Assembly (NCBI GenBank): GCA_024641225.1
Contig: JAHEDN010000105.1
Location: 1-8,187, forward strand
Direction of reading: 5' to 3'
Length of the DNA: 8,187 nt
Source of the DNA: Burkholderiales bacterium
Lineage (GTDB): Bacteria > Pseudomonadota > Gammaproteobacteria > Burkholderiales > Burkholderiaceae_F
Positions 1 to 6,041 of this stretch are shown one piece after another. Position 1 is the stretch's first letter; the number at the start of each line of letters is the position of its first letter. The translations under genes were made by a program, and so were the position numbers. The notes beneath the pieces were generated by a model. That model saw only the letters and a list, made by a program, of their open reading frames with translations. It ran no database searches and had not been told where the DNA came from.

Positions 1-961
1 GTTTTTCTCCGGCGGCGACACGGATCTGCTGCTGCACCAGGTCGATTCCGGTCACCATCTCGGTGACCGGATGCTCGACCTGAAGCCGGGTGTTCATCTC
101 GATGAAGAAGAATTCGCCGTTCTCGTACAGGAACTCGAAGGTGCCGGCGCCGCGGTAACCGATCCGGCGGCAGGCGTCGGCACAACGGTCGCCGATTCGC
201 TCGACCAGTTTGCGCGGGATGCCCGGCGCGGGCGATTCCTCGATGATCTTCTGGTGCCTGCGCTGCATCGAGCAGTCGCGTTCACCGAGCCACACGGAGT
301 TTCGGTACTGGTCGGCCAGCACCTGGATTTCGATGTGGCGCGGGTTTTCCAGAAACTTTTCCATGTAGACGGCGGGATTGCCGAACGCCACCTGCGCCTC
401 CTGGCGGGTCAGGTTTACCGCGCCGATCAGCGCCGCTTCAGTGTTGACCACGCGCATGCCGCGGCCGCCGCCGCCCCCGGCGGCCTTGATGATCACCGGG
501 TAACCGATCGAGCGGGCGATGCGGACAATCTCGCGCGCATCCTCCGGCAGGGCGCCCGCCGACCCCGGCACAGTCGGCACGCCAGCATCGATCATCGCCT
601 GCTTGGCCGAGACCTTGTCGCCCATCAGCCGGATCGATTCGGGTCGCGGCCCGATGAACACGAAGCCGCTTTTCTCGACTCGTTCGGCGAAATCGGCATT
701 CTCGGACAGGAATCCGTAGCCTGGATGGATCGCCTCTGCGTCGGTGACCTCCGCCGCACTGATGATCGCGGGGATGTTCAGGTAGCTGTCCTTCGACGGC
801 GCCGGGCCGATGCAGACCGACTCGTCGGCGAGCTTCACGTACTTGGCGTCGGTGTCCGCCTGCGAGTGGACGACCACCGTCGTGATACCCATCTCGCGAC
901 AGGCGCGCTGGATGCGGAGCGCGATCTCCCCGCGGTTGGCGATCAGGATCTTTCCGAACAT
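1..961 (-). CDS. accC: Biotin carboxylase subunit of acetyl-CoA carboxylase (3' end outside window)
   Basis: AccC carboxylates the biotin on AccB using ATP and bicarbonate, the first half-reaction of acetyl-CoA carboxylase in cytosolic fatty-acid synthesis. The frame is open from an ATG at 961 to the left edge, giving about 320 of the usual ~450 residues; the C-terminus lies outside. The N-terminus reads MFGKILIANRGEIALRI, typical of the family. The ATP-grasp glycine-rich loop (AAGGGGGRGMRVV), the ERDCSMQRRHQK segment and the catalytic EMNTRLQVEH block are all visible. Counting from this start, the last block falls at residues 288-297 with E288, N290, R292 and E296, the same numbers as in E. 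coli AccC, which supports the start. It follows accB by 52 bp in the usual accBC order, with only a weak Shine-Dalgarno, so it is probably translated from the accB transcript. Identification is very secure. Confidence 0.97.
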   Translation of the reverse strand, partial: MFGKILIANRGEIALRIQRACREMGITTVVVHSQADTDAKYVKLADESVCIGPAPSKDSYLNIPAIISAAEVTDAEAIHPGYGFLSENADFAERVEKSGFVFIGPRPESIRLMGDKVSAKQAMIDAGVPTVPGSAGALPEDAREIVRIARSIGYPVIIKAAGGGGGRGMRVVNTEAALIGAVNLTRQEAQVAFGNPAVYMEKFLENPRHIEIQVLADQYRNSVWLGERDCSMQRRHQKIIEESPAPGIPRKLVERIGDRCADACRRIGYRGAGTFEFLYENGEFFFIEMNTRLQVEHPVTEMVTGIDLVQQQIRVAAGEK

Positions 962-1013
962 TGTTGGATGAGTCGCGGCATGCGCCGGCGCGGCCGGACC
1001 TGCCGTCGGCCTG

Positions 1014-1484
1014 CTAGGCGATCACGAACAGAGGCTGACCGTACTCCACCGGCTGCCCGTTCTCGACCAGGATTTCCGTGACTTCGCCGGCCACCTCGGC
1101 CTCGATCTCGTTCAGCAGCTTCATGGCCTCGATAATGCACAACGTGTCGCCCGGCTTCACCGCCTGCCCGACCTCGATGAAGGCTTTAGCGCCCGGGCTG
1201 GGCGAACGGTAGAACGTGCCAACCATGGGCGACTTGACGAAGTTTCCCTTCATCGGTTCCGGCGCAGGCTCGACAACCGCGGGTCCCGCGGGCGGTACTG
1301 TCGGCGCCGGTGCCGCCGTCCCGGTGAATACCGTCTGGACGGGCTGTGATGTTGGCGCAGCGGCGACAACCGTCGGTGCCTGTTTGACGATCCGCACCTT
1401 GTCTTCGCCTTCCGTAACCTCGATCTCAGCGATCCCAGACTCGGCGACGAGGTCGATAAGCGTCTTCAGCTTGCGCAAGTCCAT
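1014..1484 (-). CDS. accB: Biotin carboxyl carrier protein of acetyl-CoA carboxylase
   Basis: AccB carries the covalently bound biotin that shuttles CO2 from AccC to the AccA/AccD carboxyltransferase. The protein has 156 residues, the same length as E. coli BCCP. Residues 1-35 form the conserved N-terminal segment (MDLRKLKTLIDLV...), residues ~36-78 are an Ala/Pro/Val-rich flexible linker, and residues ~80-156 are the biotinyl domain. The biotinylation motif is EAMKLLNEIE with the modified lysine at K122, the E. coli position; LL replaces the more familiar MM after the lysine, a conservative change. The thumb-type insertion seen in bacterial BCCP is present (around SPSPGAKAF, residues 94-102). 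The ATG at 1484 is preceded by a full AGGAGG. It lies 39 bp after aroQ and 52 bp before accC, so the three probably share a transcript. Confidence 0.97.
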   Translation of the reverse strand: MDLRKLKTLIDLVAESGIAEIEVTEGEDKVRIVKQAPTVVAAAPTSQPVQTVFTGTAAPAPTVPPAGPAVVEPAPEPMKGNFVKSPMVGTFYRSPSPGAKAFIEVGQAVKPGDTLCIIEAMKLLNEIEAEVAGEVTEILVENGQPVEYGQPLFVIA

Positions 1485-1488
1485 GGAT

Positions 1489-1494
1489 CCTCCT
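1489..1494 (-). promoter_or_regulatory. Consensus Shine-Dalgarno of accB
   Basis: The minus strand reads AGGAGG then ATCC then ATG, a perfect anti-16S match with a short 4-nt spacer. It is the strongest ribosome binding site in the window; most other genes here have weak or coupled sites. It fixes the accB start at 1484 and fits high expression of the carrier protein. Confidence 0.8.
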
Positions 1495-1520
1495 GCTGCG
1501 CCGCAGCGGCCGCGCCGGCC
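1495..1520 (-). promoter_or_regulatory. Two abutting GC-rich hairpins between aroQ and accB
   Basis: On the minus strand, 1520-1508 reads GGCCG-GCG-CGGCC and 1507-1495 reads GCTGC-GGC-GCAGC. Each is a perfect 5-bp stem with a 3-nt loop. Together they occupy 26 of the 39 nt between the aroQ stop and accB, and the second ends exactly where the accB Shine-Dalgarno begins. No run of T follows, so this is not an intrinsic terminator. Inference: it could act as an RNase barrier or processing site giving accB a different message level from aroQ, or tune access to the ribosome binding site. GC-rich DNA makes short stems by chance, so the base pairing is certain but the function is not. Confidence 0.4.
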
Positions 1521-1523
1521 AGC

Positions 1524-1967
1524 TCAGTCCTGGTCGGAATCGAGGGCATATTGCAGCGCACAGCGATAACCAGCCGGGCCCAGACCCGTAATCACGCCCA
1601 CCGCCAAGTCCGCCAGATAGGACCGATGCCGAAAACTCTCTCGACGGTGCACATTCGACAGGTGAACCTCGATGAACGGAATGGCTACCGCAGCGAGGGC
1701 ATCGCGCAATCCGATGCTGGTGTGAGTGAGGGCCCCTGCATTGATGATGATGAAGTCGACGCCGTCCGTGCGGGCAGCCTGGACGCGATCGACAAGCGCG
1801 CCCTCGTGATTGCTCTGAAAAAACGAGACCCTGGCCGCGCGGGCCGCGGCGTCAGCCGTCAGGCTGCGCTCGATGTCCGGCAGTGACGTCGAGCCGTAGA
1901 TCTGAGGCTCGCGAGCGCCCAACAGATTCAGGTTCGGACCGTTGAGGACGAGAATGCATTTCGCCAT
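1524..1967 (-). CDS. aroQ: Type II 3-dehydroquinate dehydratase
   Basis: AroQ dehydrates 3-dehydroquinate to 3-dehydroshikimate, the third step of the shikimate pathway, in the cytosol. The 147-residue length is normal for the small dodecameric type II enzyme. The N-terminus has NGPNLN (residues 9-14) followed by the flexible lid segment LLGAREPQIYG, with catalytic R19 and Y24 at the same numbers as in Mycobacterium tuberculosis AroQ. QSNHEG, INAGALTHTS and the EVHLSN block with the catalytic histidine follow, then FRHRSYLA near the C-terminus. The frame stays open far upstream across tlpA, but the family N-terminus (MAKCILVLNGPN) fixes the start at the ATG at 1967. A good promoter candidate lies just upstream, and accB and accC follow in the same direction, an arrangement common in proteobacteria. 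Identification is secure. Confidence 0.96.
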   Translation of the reverse strand: MAKCILVLNGPNLNLLGAREPQIYGSTSLPDIERSLTADAAARAARVSFFQSNHEGALVDRVQAARTDGVDFIIINAGALTHTSIGLRDALAAVAIPFIEVHLSNVHRRESFRHRSYLADLAVGVITGLGPAGYRCALQYALDSDQD

Positions 1968-2020
1968 CGTGGTGTCGTCTTTGAGCGGAAAAAGCCGGCG
2001 ATCGATGAAAATGAGGGCAG

Positions 2021-2049
2021 ATTGTGTTCTTTTCGCAGTACCGTGTCCA
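2021..2049 (-). promoter_or_regulatory. Candidate sigma-70 promoter for aroQ-accB-accC
   Basis: In the 92-bp gap between tlpA and aroQ the minus strand carries TGGACA (2049-2044, 5 of 6 to TTGACA), a 17-bp spacer and CACAAT (2026-2021, 4 of 6 to TATAAT). Transcription would start near 2014, giving a leader of roughly 45-50 nt before the aroQ ATG. The region is clearly more AT-rich than the surrounding genes. No mapped start is available, so this is a pattern match only. Confidence 0.4.
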
Positions 2050-2059
2050 GTAAGTCCAT

Positions 2060-2596
2060 CTAGCCCGCGGCCAGCGCTTGATCGAGCCATCGGCGCAGCT
2101 GTTCCGGCTTGATCTGGCCAAGGTGCCGCTCGCGCACACGGCCGTCCGAACCGACCAGCACCGTATAGGGCAACGCGCCGCTGTCGTTGCCGAGCGCGCG
2201 GTTCAGCTGGCTGCCGCCAGCCCCCGCCGCCAGTAGCGGCAAGCTGATGCGGTACTTGTCGCGAAACTCGGCAATCTTTCCGGCACTGTCGATGCCGATG
2301 CCGATCACCTCGACGCCGCGGCCCAGGTACTCGTTCCTCACTTGTTGCAGCGCCGGCATTTCTTCCACGCATGGCGGACACCAGGTTGCCCAGAAATTCA
2401 CCACGAGTGGCCGCCCTCGCCATTGCGCAAGCGGCTGTGACCGACCGTCGGGGTCCGGGAAGGTCGCGGCGAACAGCGCGGCTGTCGAGACAACGGCCGG
2501 CCGGGACGGCTCTGTGCGCCACCAGTTGATGGCCACGCCGACGCCCGCGGCCACTGCACCCGTGGCCAGCATGATCAGCGACGCGCGTCGGTTCAT
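2060..2596 (-). CDS. TlpA/ResA-type membrane-anchored thiol-disulfide oxidoreductase
   Basis: A 178-residue thioredoxin-fold protein. Residues ~6-23 are a hydrophobic segment after a basic MNRR, with no lipobox cysteine, so it is probably an uncleaved N-terminal anchor with the domain facing the periplasm. The active site is WATWCPPC (C73, C76), the pattern typical of TlpA and ResA rather than cytosolic thioredoxin. P143 in ALPYTVLVG is the expected cis-proline facing the active site. Family members reduce periplasmic disulfides, often in cytochrome c maturation or in copper-protein assembly; the actual partner cannot be read from this sequence. Its ATG overlaps the stop of the upstream gene by 4 bp (ATGA), so translation is probably coupled. 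tlpA just upstream of aroQ-accBC is an order I associate with betaproteobacteria. Confidence 0.92.
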   Translation of the reverse strand: MNRRASLIMLATGAVAAGVGVAINWWRTEPSRPAVVSTAALFAATFPDPDGRSQPLAQWRGRPLVVNFWATWCPPCVEEMPALQQVRNEYLGRGVEVIGIGIDSAGKIAEFRDKYRISLPLLAAGAGGSQLNRALGNDSGALPYTVLVGSDGRVRERHLGQIKPEQLRRWLDQALAAG

Positions 2597-3258
2597 TCGG
2601 TTGTGTCCGCCGCTGACAGCAGCGTGCGCAGCGCCGTGAGGCTTGCGCGGCCAGACCTTTCGGTTGGCGACAGGGAGACATCGCTTGAACGGAATCGCGA
2701 GGCGATCCGCTCCGCGTTCGTTGGCAGCACGCTGAGCACCGCGTCGGGCGCATGCGTTTCTGTCCCGAGCAGCCGGCGTGGCAACTGGACGTAAATGGAC
2801 TCGAGCGCGCCTGCAGGCTCGTGCGCTTCTTCGACCGTGAAGCGCACGCCCTCGTTGAGCAGGAAGATCTCGACATCCTTGGCGCTGTCGGTGAACAGGT
2901 GCAGGTGGATGTTGGAGTGCTCCGTCGCGGTCCCATTGAGGATCGCGCCGACCAGATGGGGGTTGAACTGCGCGAAATACTCCATCGCTTTCAGGGCCAT
3001 TCCACGCAATCGGCGGAGTAGCGCGGCATGTCGGTCGCCGCCGAAAGTGCGCAGGTAGCGCCGCAGTTCCGACTCGACCAGGTCGTTTTCGGGAAGCCGA
3101 CGCTTCGTCGCCCCGGCCTCCCCGATAACGAGCTGCGCGGCCTTGCGCTTGGCTGTCGCGTAATCGCAGCCATCCTCGGCGATCAAACGTGCGGCGGTCG
3201 CTGCCAGTTCGAGCGTCAGGTCTTCATGGCTTGCCGATGCTGGCACGGGTCGGGTCAT
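2593..3258 (-). CDS. Conserved protein of unknown function with a degenerate nucleotidyltransferase-like signature
   Basis: A 221-residue soluble protein with no signal peptide or membrane segment. The N-terminal ~60 residues look helical (an Ala-rich stretch containing YATAKRKAAQLV), followed by a basic Arg-rich segment (~66-88). Residues 104-119 (GAILNGTATEHSNIHL) line up with the Pol-beta-type nucleotidyltransferase pattern G-S-x5-G-x-A-x3-S-D-x-D. The two metal-binding aspartates are N116 and H118 here, and the expected third acidic strand (around IYVQL, 155-159) has no Asp or Glu. If the fold is right, it has lost catalysis and may bind a nucleotide or a partner. The start is the ATG at 3258 with a weak Shine-Dalgarno. 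It is divergent from mpl and its stop overlaps the tlpA start, so the two are probably co-transcribed. I do not recognise a named function; the fold assignment is inference from one motif. Confidence 0.75.
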   Translation of the reverse strand: MTRPVPASASHEDLTLELAATAARLIAEDGCDYATAKRKAAQLVIGEAGATKRRLPENDLVESELRRYLRTFGGDRHAALLRRLRGMALKAMEYFAQFNPHLVGAILNGTATEHSNIHLHLFTDSAKDVEIFLLNEGVRFTVEEAHEPAGALESIYVQLPRRLLGTETHAPDAVLSVLPTNAERIASRFRSSDVSLSPTERSGRASLTALRTLLSAADTTE

Positions 3259-3320
3259 GTTCCGAGTCTAATCAACGCACGCCCTTAAACTGACGATCCT
3301 TCAATTGGTAGAAGCACACT
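3259..3320. promoter_or_regulatory. Divergent intergenic region between the unknown gene and mpl
   Basis: These 62 bp separate two head-to-head genes, so they should hold, or partly hold, both promoters. The stretch is more AT-rich than its flanks. On the plus strand TCTAAT (3267-3272) matches the -10 consensus at 5 of 6, but no good -35 lies at the right distance. On the minus strand TTGAAG (around 3302-3297) resembles a -35 without a convincing -10. I see no strong inverted repeat that would mark an operator. The promoter role follows from gene orientation more than from motifs. Confidence 0.4.
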
Positions 3321-4712
3321 TTGCACCTTCACATCCTGGGCATCTGCGGCACGTTCATGGGTGGCGTGGCCCAGTTAGCGCTCGCGGCGGGCCATCGCGT
3401 CACCGGCTGCGACGTCAACGTTTATCCGCCGATGAGCGACTTGCTGCGGTCGGCCGGGATCGAGGTCATCGAGGGCTTCGACGCGGGTCAGACCACGATA
3501 GGACCTGATCTCTATGTGATCGGCAACGTGGTCACGCGCGGCAACCGGCTGATGGAAGCGATCCTAGAGGCCGGCGTGCGGTTCATTTCCGGACCGCAGT
3601 GGGTCGGAGAGAACCTGCTGCGAGGCCGTTGGGTGCTGGCGGTGGCGGGTACGCACGGCAAGACAACCGTTTCGGCGATGCTCGCGGCGGTGCTCGAGCA
3701 CGCGGAACTGGAGCCCGGCTTCCTAATTGGCGGGATACCGGCCGACTTCGGCGTCTCGGCGCGGCCGGGCGCATCGCGGTTCTTCGTCATCGAAGCCGAC
3801 GAGTACGACACCGCCTTCTTCGACAAGCGCAGCAAGTTCGTGCACTACTTTCCGCGCACCGCGGTACTGAACAACCTCGAATACGACCACGCTGACATCT
3901 TTGCGGACCTGGCGGCGATCGAGACCCAGTTTCATCACCTCGTGCGCGGCGTGCCCGGCCGCGGCCGCCTGATCGTGAACGGCGCCGATGCCGCTCTGGA
4001 GCGGGTACTTGCGCGGGGCTGCTGGTCTGAGAAAGAGGCTTTCGACGTCGGTGACGGCTGGCACGCCAAAGCGGTCGAAGAGGGCGCCGGACATGCCTTC
4101 GATGTCGCCTTCGGAGCCGAGCGCCTTGGCCGCCTGCACCTGCCCTTGGCGGGCGGCCACAACCGCAGCAATGCGCTGGCGGCGATTGCCGCCGCACGCC
4201 ACGCTGGCGTCGCACCATCCGTGGCGATCGAGGCGCTGCAGCGTTTCGGAGGGGTGAGGCGGCGGCTCGAAGTGCGGGGCGTCGCGGGCGGTGTAACCGT
4301 CTACGATGATTTCGCACACCACCCGACGGCGATCGAGGCGACAGTTTCCGGTCTGCGCCGCCGGGTCGGCGCGGAGCGCATCCTCGCGGTGCTCGAGCCG
4401 CGCTCGAACACGATGAAGCTGGGTACGATGGCCGCCCGTTTGCCCGACAGCCTGCGGGCAGCCGATCTCGCTTTCGTTTTCGGTTCTCGAAGCGGCAAGA
4501 ATGCGCTCGGCTGGGAACTGCCACAGGCACTCGCACCGATGGGCGCTCGGGCGCAGGGTTTCGACGATCTCGATGCGCTGGTGCTCGCGGTCACAACGGC
4601 GGCCCGCCCGGGCGATCACGTGCTGGTGATGAGCAACGGCGGCTTTGGCGGTGTGCACGACAGGCTGCTGTCGGGGTTGGTCGGGCGAATGCCGCGGGAG
4701 CACGCGGCGTGA
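3321..4712 (+). CDS. mpl: UDP-N-acetylmuramate:L-alanyl-gamma-D-glutamyl-meso-diaminopimelate ligase
   Basis: Mpl is a cytosolic ligase that reattaches the recycled murein tripeptide L-Ala-gamma-D-Glu-meso-DAP to UDP-MurNAc using ATP, bypassing MurC, MurD and MurE. The protein has 463 residues, close to E. coli Mpl (about 457). The N-terminal domain opens with HILGICGTFMGG and contains DVNVYPPMSDLL, both hallmarks that separate Mpl from MurC. The ATP loop GTHGKTT is at residues 110-116. EADEYDTAFFDKRSKF and LNNLEYDHADIF follow in the central domain, and DDFAHHPTAIEAT and LEPRSNTMKLG in the C-terminal domain. The start is a TTG at 3321; the first in-frame ATG would remove the nucleotide-binding motif. 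Its Shine-Dalgarno is weak. The stop overlaps the next gene (GTGA). Its presence implies meso-DAP peptidoglycan. Confidence 0.96.
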   Translation: MHLHILGICGTFMGGVAQLALAAGHRVTGCDVNVYPPMSDLLRSAGIEVIEGFDAGQTTIGPDLYVIGNVVTRGNRLMEAILEAGVRFISGPQWVGENLLRGRWVLAVAGTHGKTTVSAMLAAVLEHAELEPGFLIGGIPADFGVSARPGASRFFVIEADEYDTAFFDKRSKFVHYFPRTAVLNNLEYDHADIFADLAAIETQFHHLVRGVPGRGRLIVNGADAALERVLARGCWSEKEAFDVGDGWHAKAVEEGAGHAFDVAFGAERLGRLHLPLAGGHNRSNALAAIAAARHAGVAPSVAIEALQRFGGVRRRLEVRGVAGGVTVYDDFAHHPTAIEATVSGLRRRVGAERILAVLEPRSNTMKLGTMAARLPDSLRAADLAFVFGSRSGKNALGWELPQALAPMGARAQGFDDLDALVLAVTTAARPGDHVLVMSNGGFGGVHDRLLSGLVGRMPREHAA

Positions 4713-5275
4713 TCATCTATCTGCACGGTTTCCGCTCATCACCGCAGTCCGTGAAGGCGCAGCTGATCCGAGCCGCGCTCGAAAGGCGAGGGCGCAGCGA
4801 CGATCTTCTGTGTCCGCAGCTCCCCGTCTCGCCCCGGGCGGCGGCGCAGATGATCGAAGCTGCTGCGCGGCTGGAGGACCCGCAGCAGCTGTCACTGATC
4901 GGCTCGTCGCTCGGCGGTTACTACGCCACCTGGCTTGCCGAGCGCACCGGCTGCCGCGCGGCGCTGCTGAATCCGGCAATCACGCCATACGAGGATCTGC
5001 GTTCGCAGATCGGCACGCAACCGGTGTTCTTCTCCGCCAGCACGATCGAGGTCAGGCCGGAGCACATGGAGGAGCTTCGCGCGCTCGATACGCCTTCGAT
5101 CACGCGGCCCGAGCGGTACTTCCTGCTCGCCGCAACCGGCGACGAGGTGATCGACTGGCGAACCATGACGGCCAAGTACGCGGGCTGCAGGCAGCGGATC
5201 ATCAAGGGTTCTGACCATCAGATCAGCGACTTCGCCGACCACCTTGGCGAAGTGCTGGCCTTTTGCGGCATCTGA
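4709..5275 (+). CDS. yqiA: YqiA/YcfP-family alpha/beta hydrolase (probable esterase)
   Basis: A 188-residue compact alpha/beta hydrolase of the UPF0227 type; E. coli YqiA has been described as an esterase. It begins MIIYLHGFRSSP, with the oxyanion-side HGF motif. The nucleophile elbow is GSSLGG with S67. D145 (ATGDEV) and H170 (GSDHQISDF) complete the likely catalytic triad, all in the expected order and spacing. There is no signal peptide, so it acts in the cytosol; the natural substrate is unknown. The GTG start at 4709 overlaps the mpl stop by 4 bp and is preceded by GGGAG (4696-4700) with an 8-nt spacer, so translation is coupled but also has its own site. The mpl-yqiA linkage is one I recall from betaproteobacteria. 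The symbol denotes the family; orthology to E. coli YqiA is likely but unproved. Confidence 0.88.
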   Translation: MIIYLHGFRSSPQSVKAQLIRAALERRGRSDDLLCPQLPVSPRAAAQMIEAAARLEDPQQLSLIGSSLGGYYATWLAERTGCRAALLNPAITPYEDLRSQIGTQPVFFSASTIEVRPEHMEELRALDTPSITRPERYFLLAATGDEVIDWRTMTAKYAGCRQRIIKGSDHQISDFADHLGEVLAFCGI

Positions 5276-5286
5276 TCAGACCGGGC

Positions 5287-5291
5287 AGGGA
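5287..5291 (+). promoter_or_regulatory. Shine-Dalgarno that sets the fabG-like start
   Basis: AGGGA lies 9 nt before the ATG at 5301, within the 25-bp gap after yqiA. The open frame extends upstream to an ATG at 5244 inside yqiA, but that adds 19 residues unlike any SDR N-terminus. This site and the MRLRGKVSIITGG beginning favour 5301. Confidence 0.6.
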
Positions 5292-5300
5292 CAGCACGAC

Positions 5301-6041
5301 ATGCGCCTGAGAGGGAAGGTATCGATCATCACCGGCGGCGCGCAGGGTATCGGCCTGGCCACCGCACGCAAGTTCGCGGCCGAGGGTGCGATCGTGGCGA
5401 TCGCCGATGTGAAGCCCGGACCGGTCGAAGCGGCGGTGCAGGGAATGCGCCGCGCGAGTGCGACCGCCGAGGGGTTCGTTGTCGATGTGACGCGGCGCGA
5501 CCAGGTCGACGCAATGGTTGAACAGCTGAAGTCGCGCTTTGGCCGTATTGACGTGCTGGTCAACAATGCTGGCATCACGCTCGACGCGCGGCTGCAGAAG
5601 ATGACCGATGCCCAGTTCGACGCGGTGATTGCGGTCAATCTGAAGGGCACCTACAACTGCGCGCAGGCGGTGGTGGACACGATGGTCGAGCAGGGTGAGG
5701 GCGTGATCCTGAATGCGTCGAGTGTGGTCGGGATCTACGGCAACTACGGACAGAGCAACTACGCGGCGGGCAAATTCGGCGTGATCGGATTCGCCAAGAC
5801 CTGGGCGCGTGAACTCGGACCGAAGGGCATCCGCTGCAACGCGGTCTGTCCCGGATTCATCGCCACGCCGATCCTGAAGACCATTCCGGACAAGGTGATG
5901 GCCCAGATGACCGAGCGCGTGCCGATGAAACGGCGCGGACGGCCCGAGGAAGTCGCCGACGTCTACGCGTACCTGGCCTCGGACGAGGCCAGCTACATCA
6001 ACGGCGCGGTGATCGAGGTCGCCGGGGGTCTGACGGTCTGA
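5301..6041 (+). CDS. fabG: FabG-like short-chain dehydrogenase/reductase (3-oxoacyl-ACP/CoA reductase family)
   Basis: A 246-residue classical SDR, close to E. coli FabG (244). The Rossmann motif TGGAQGIG is at 11-18, NNAG at 88-91, N113 is the structural/catalytic Asn, and the triad is S141, Y154 and K158 (YAAGK), each offset by +3 from E. coli FabG S138/Y151/K155. CPGFIATP (183-190) and the C-terminal INGAVIEVAGG are FabG-like. Two cofactor positions differ: E. coli R15 of the glycine loop is Q15 here, and the second beta strand ends in D36 (AIAD). An acidic residue there usually favours NAD(H) over NADP(H). The reaction is probably reduction of a 3-oxoacyl thioester or the reverse oxidation; no acpP, fabD or fabF neighbours confirm a role in the core fatty-acid cycle, so the symbol is a family label. 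Its stop shares a base with the next start (TGATG). Confidence 0.85.
   Translation: MRLRGKVSIITGGAQGIGLATARKFAAEGAIVAIADVKPGPVEAAVQGMRRASATAEGFVVDVTRRDQVDAMVEQLKSRFGRIDVLVNNAGITLDARLQKMTDAQFDAVIAVNLKGTYNCAQAVVDTMVEQGEGVILNASSVVGIYGNYGQSNYAAGKFGVIGFAKTWARELGPKGIRCNAVCPGFIATPILKTIPDKVMAQMTERVPMKRRGRPEEVADVYAYLASDEASYINGAVIEVAGGLTV

Noticed and set aside
982..991. Perfect 10-bp palindrome GCGCCGGCGC between accB and accC
   Set aside because: It has no loop or T-tract and is of a kind expected by chance in GC-rich DNA; a terminator between accB and accC would make no sense.
71..1081. 336-residue open frame on the plus strand opposite accC
   Set aside because: It is antisense to accC, which has all its catalytic motifs in the minus frame; the plus-strand product is rich in Arg, Asp and His with no recognisable domain.
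2510..2596. Tat-type signal at the TlpA-like N-terminus (NRR before a hydrophobic stretch)
   Set aside because: Only the two arginines match; the rest of the twin-arginine consensus is missing, and a plain signal anchor explains the segment.
1968..2936. Long open frame continuous with aroQ extending upstream across tlpA and into the unknown gene
   Set aside because: It is a shadow produced by GC-rich codons: the residues upstream of 1967 are Arg/Ser/Cys-rich and unlike any aroQ N-terminus, and tlpA has a clear thioredoxin motif in another frame of the same strand.
3301..3317. TCAATTGGTAGAAGCA-like stretch resembling a tRNA D-arm
   Set aside because: The resemblance ends there: no acceptor stem, anticodon arm or T-arm can be built around it, and the mpl start codon follows directly.
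3723..4703. 326-residue open frame antisense to mpl
   Set aside because: mpl is unambiguous on the plus strand and the antisense product shows no domain or ribosome binding site; typical of high-GC third-position bias.
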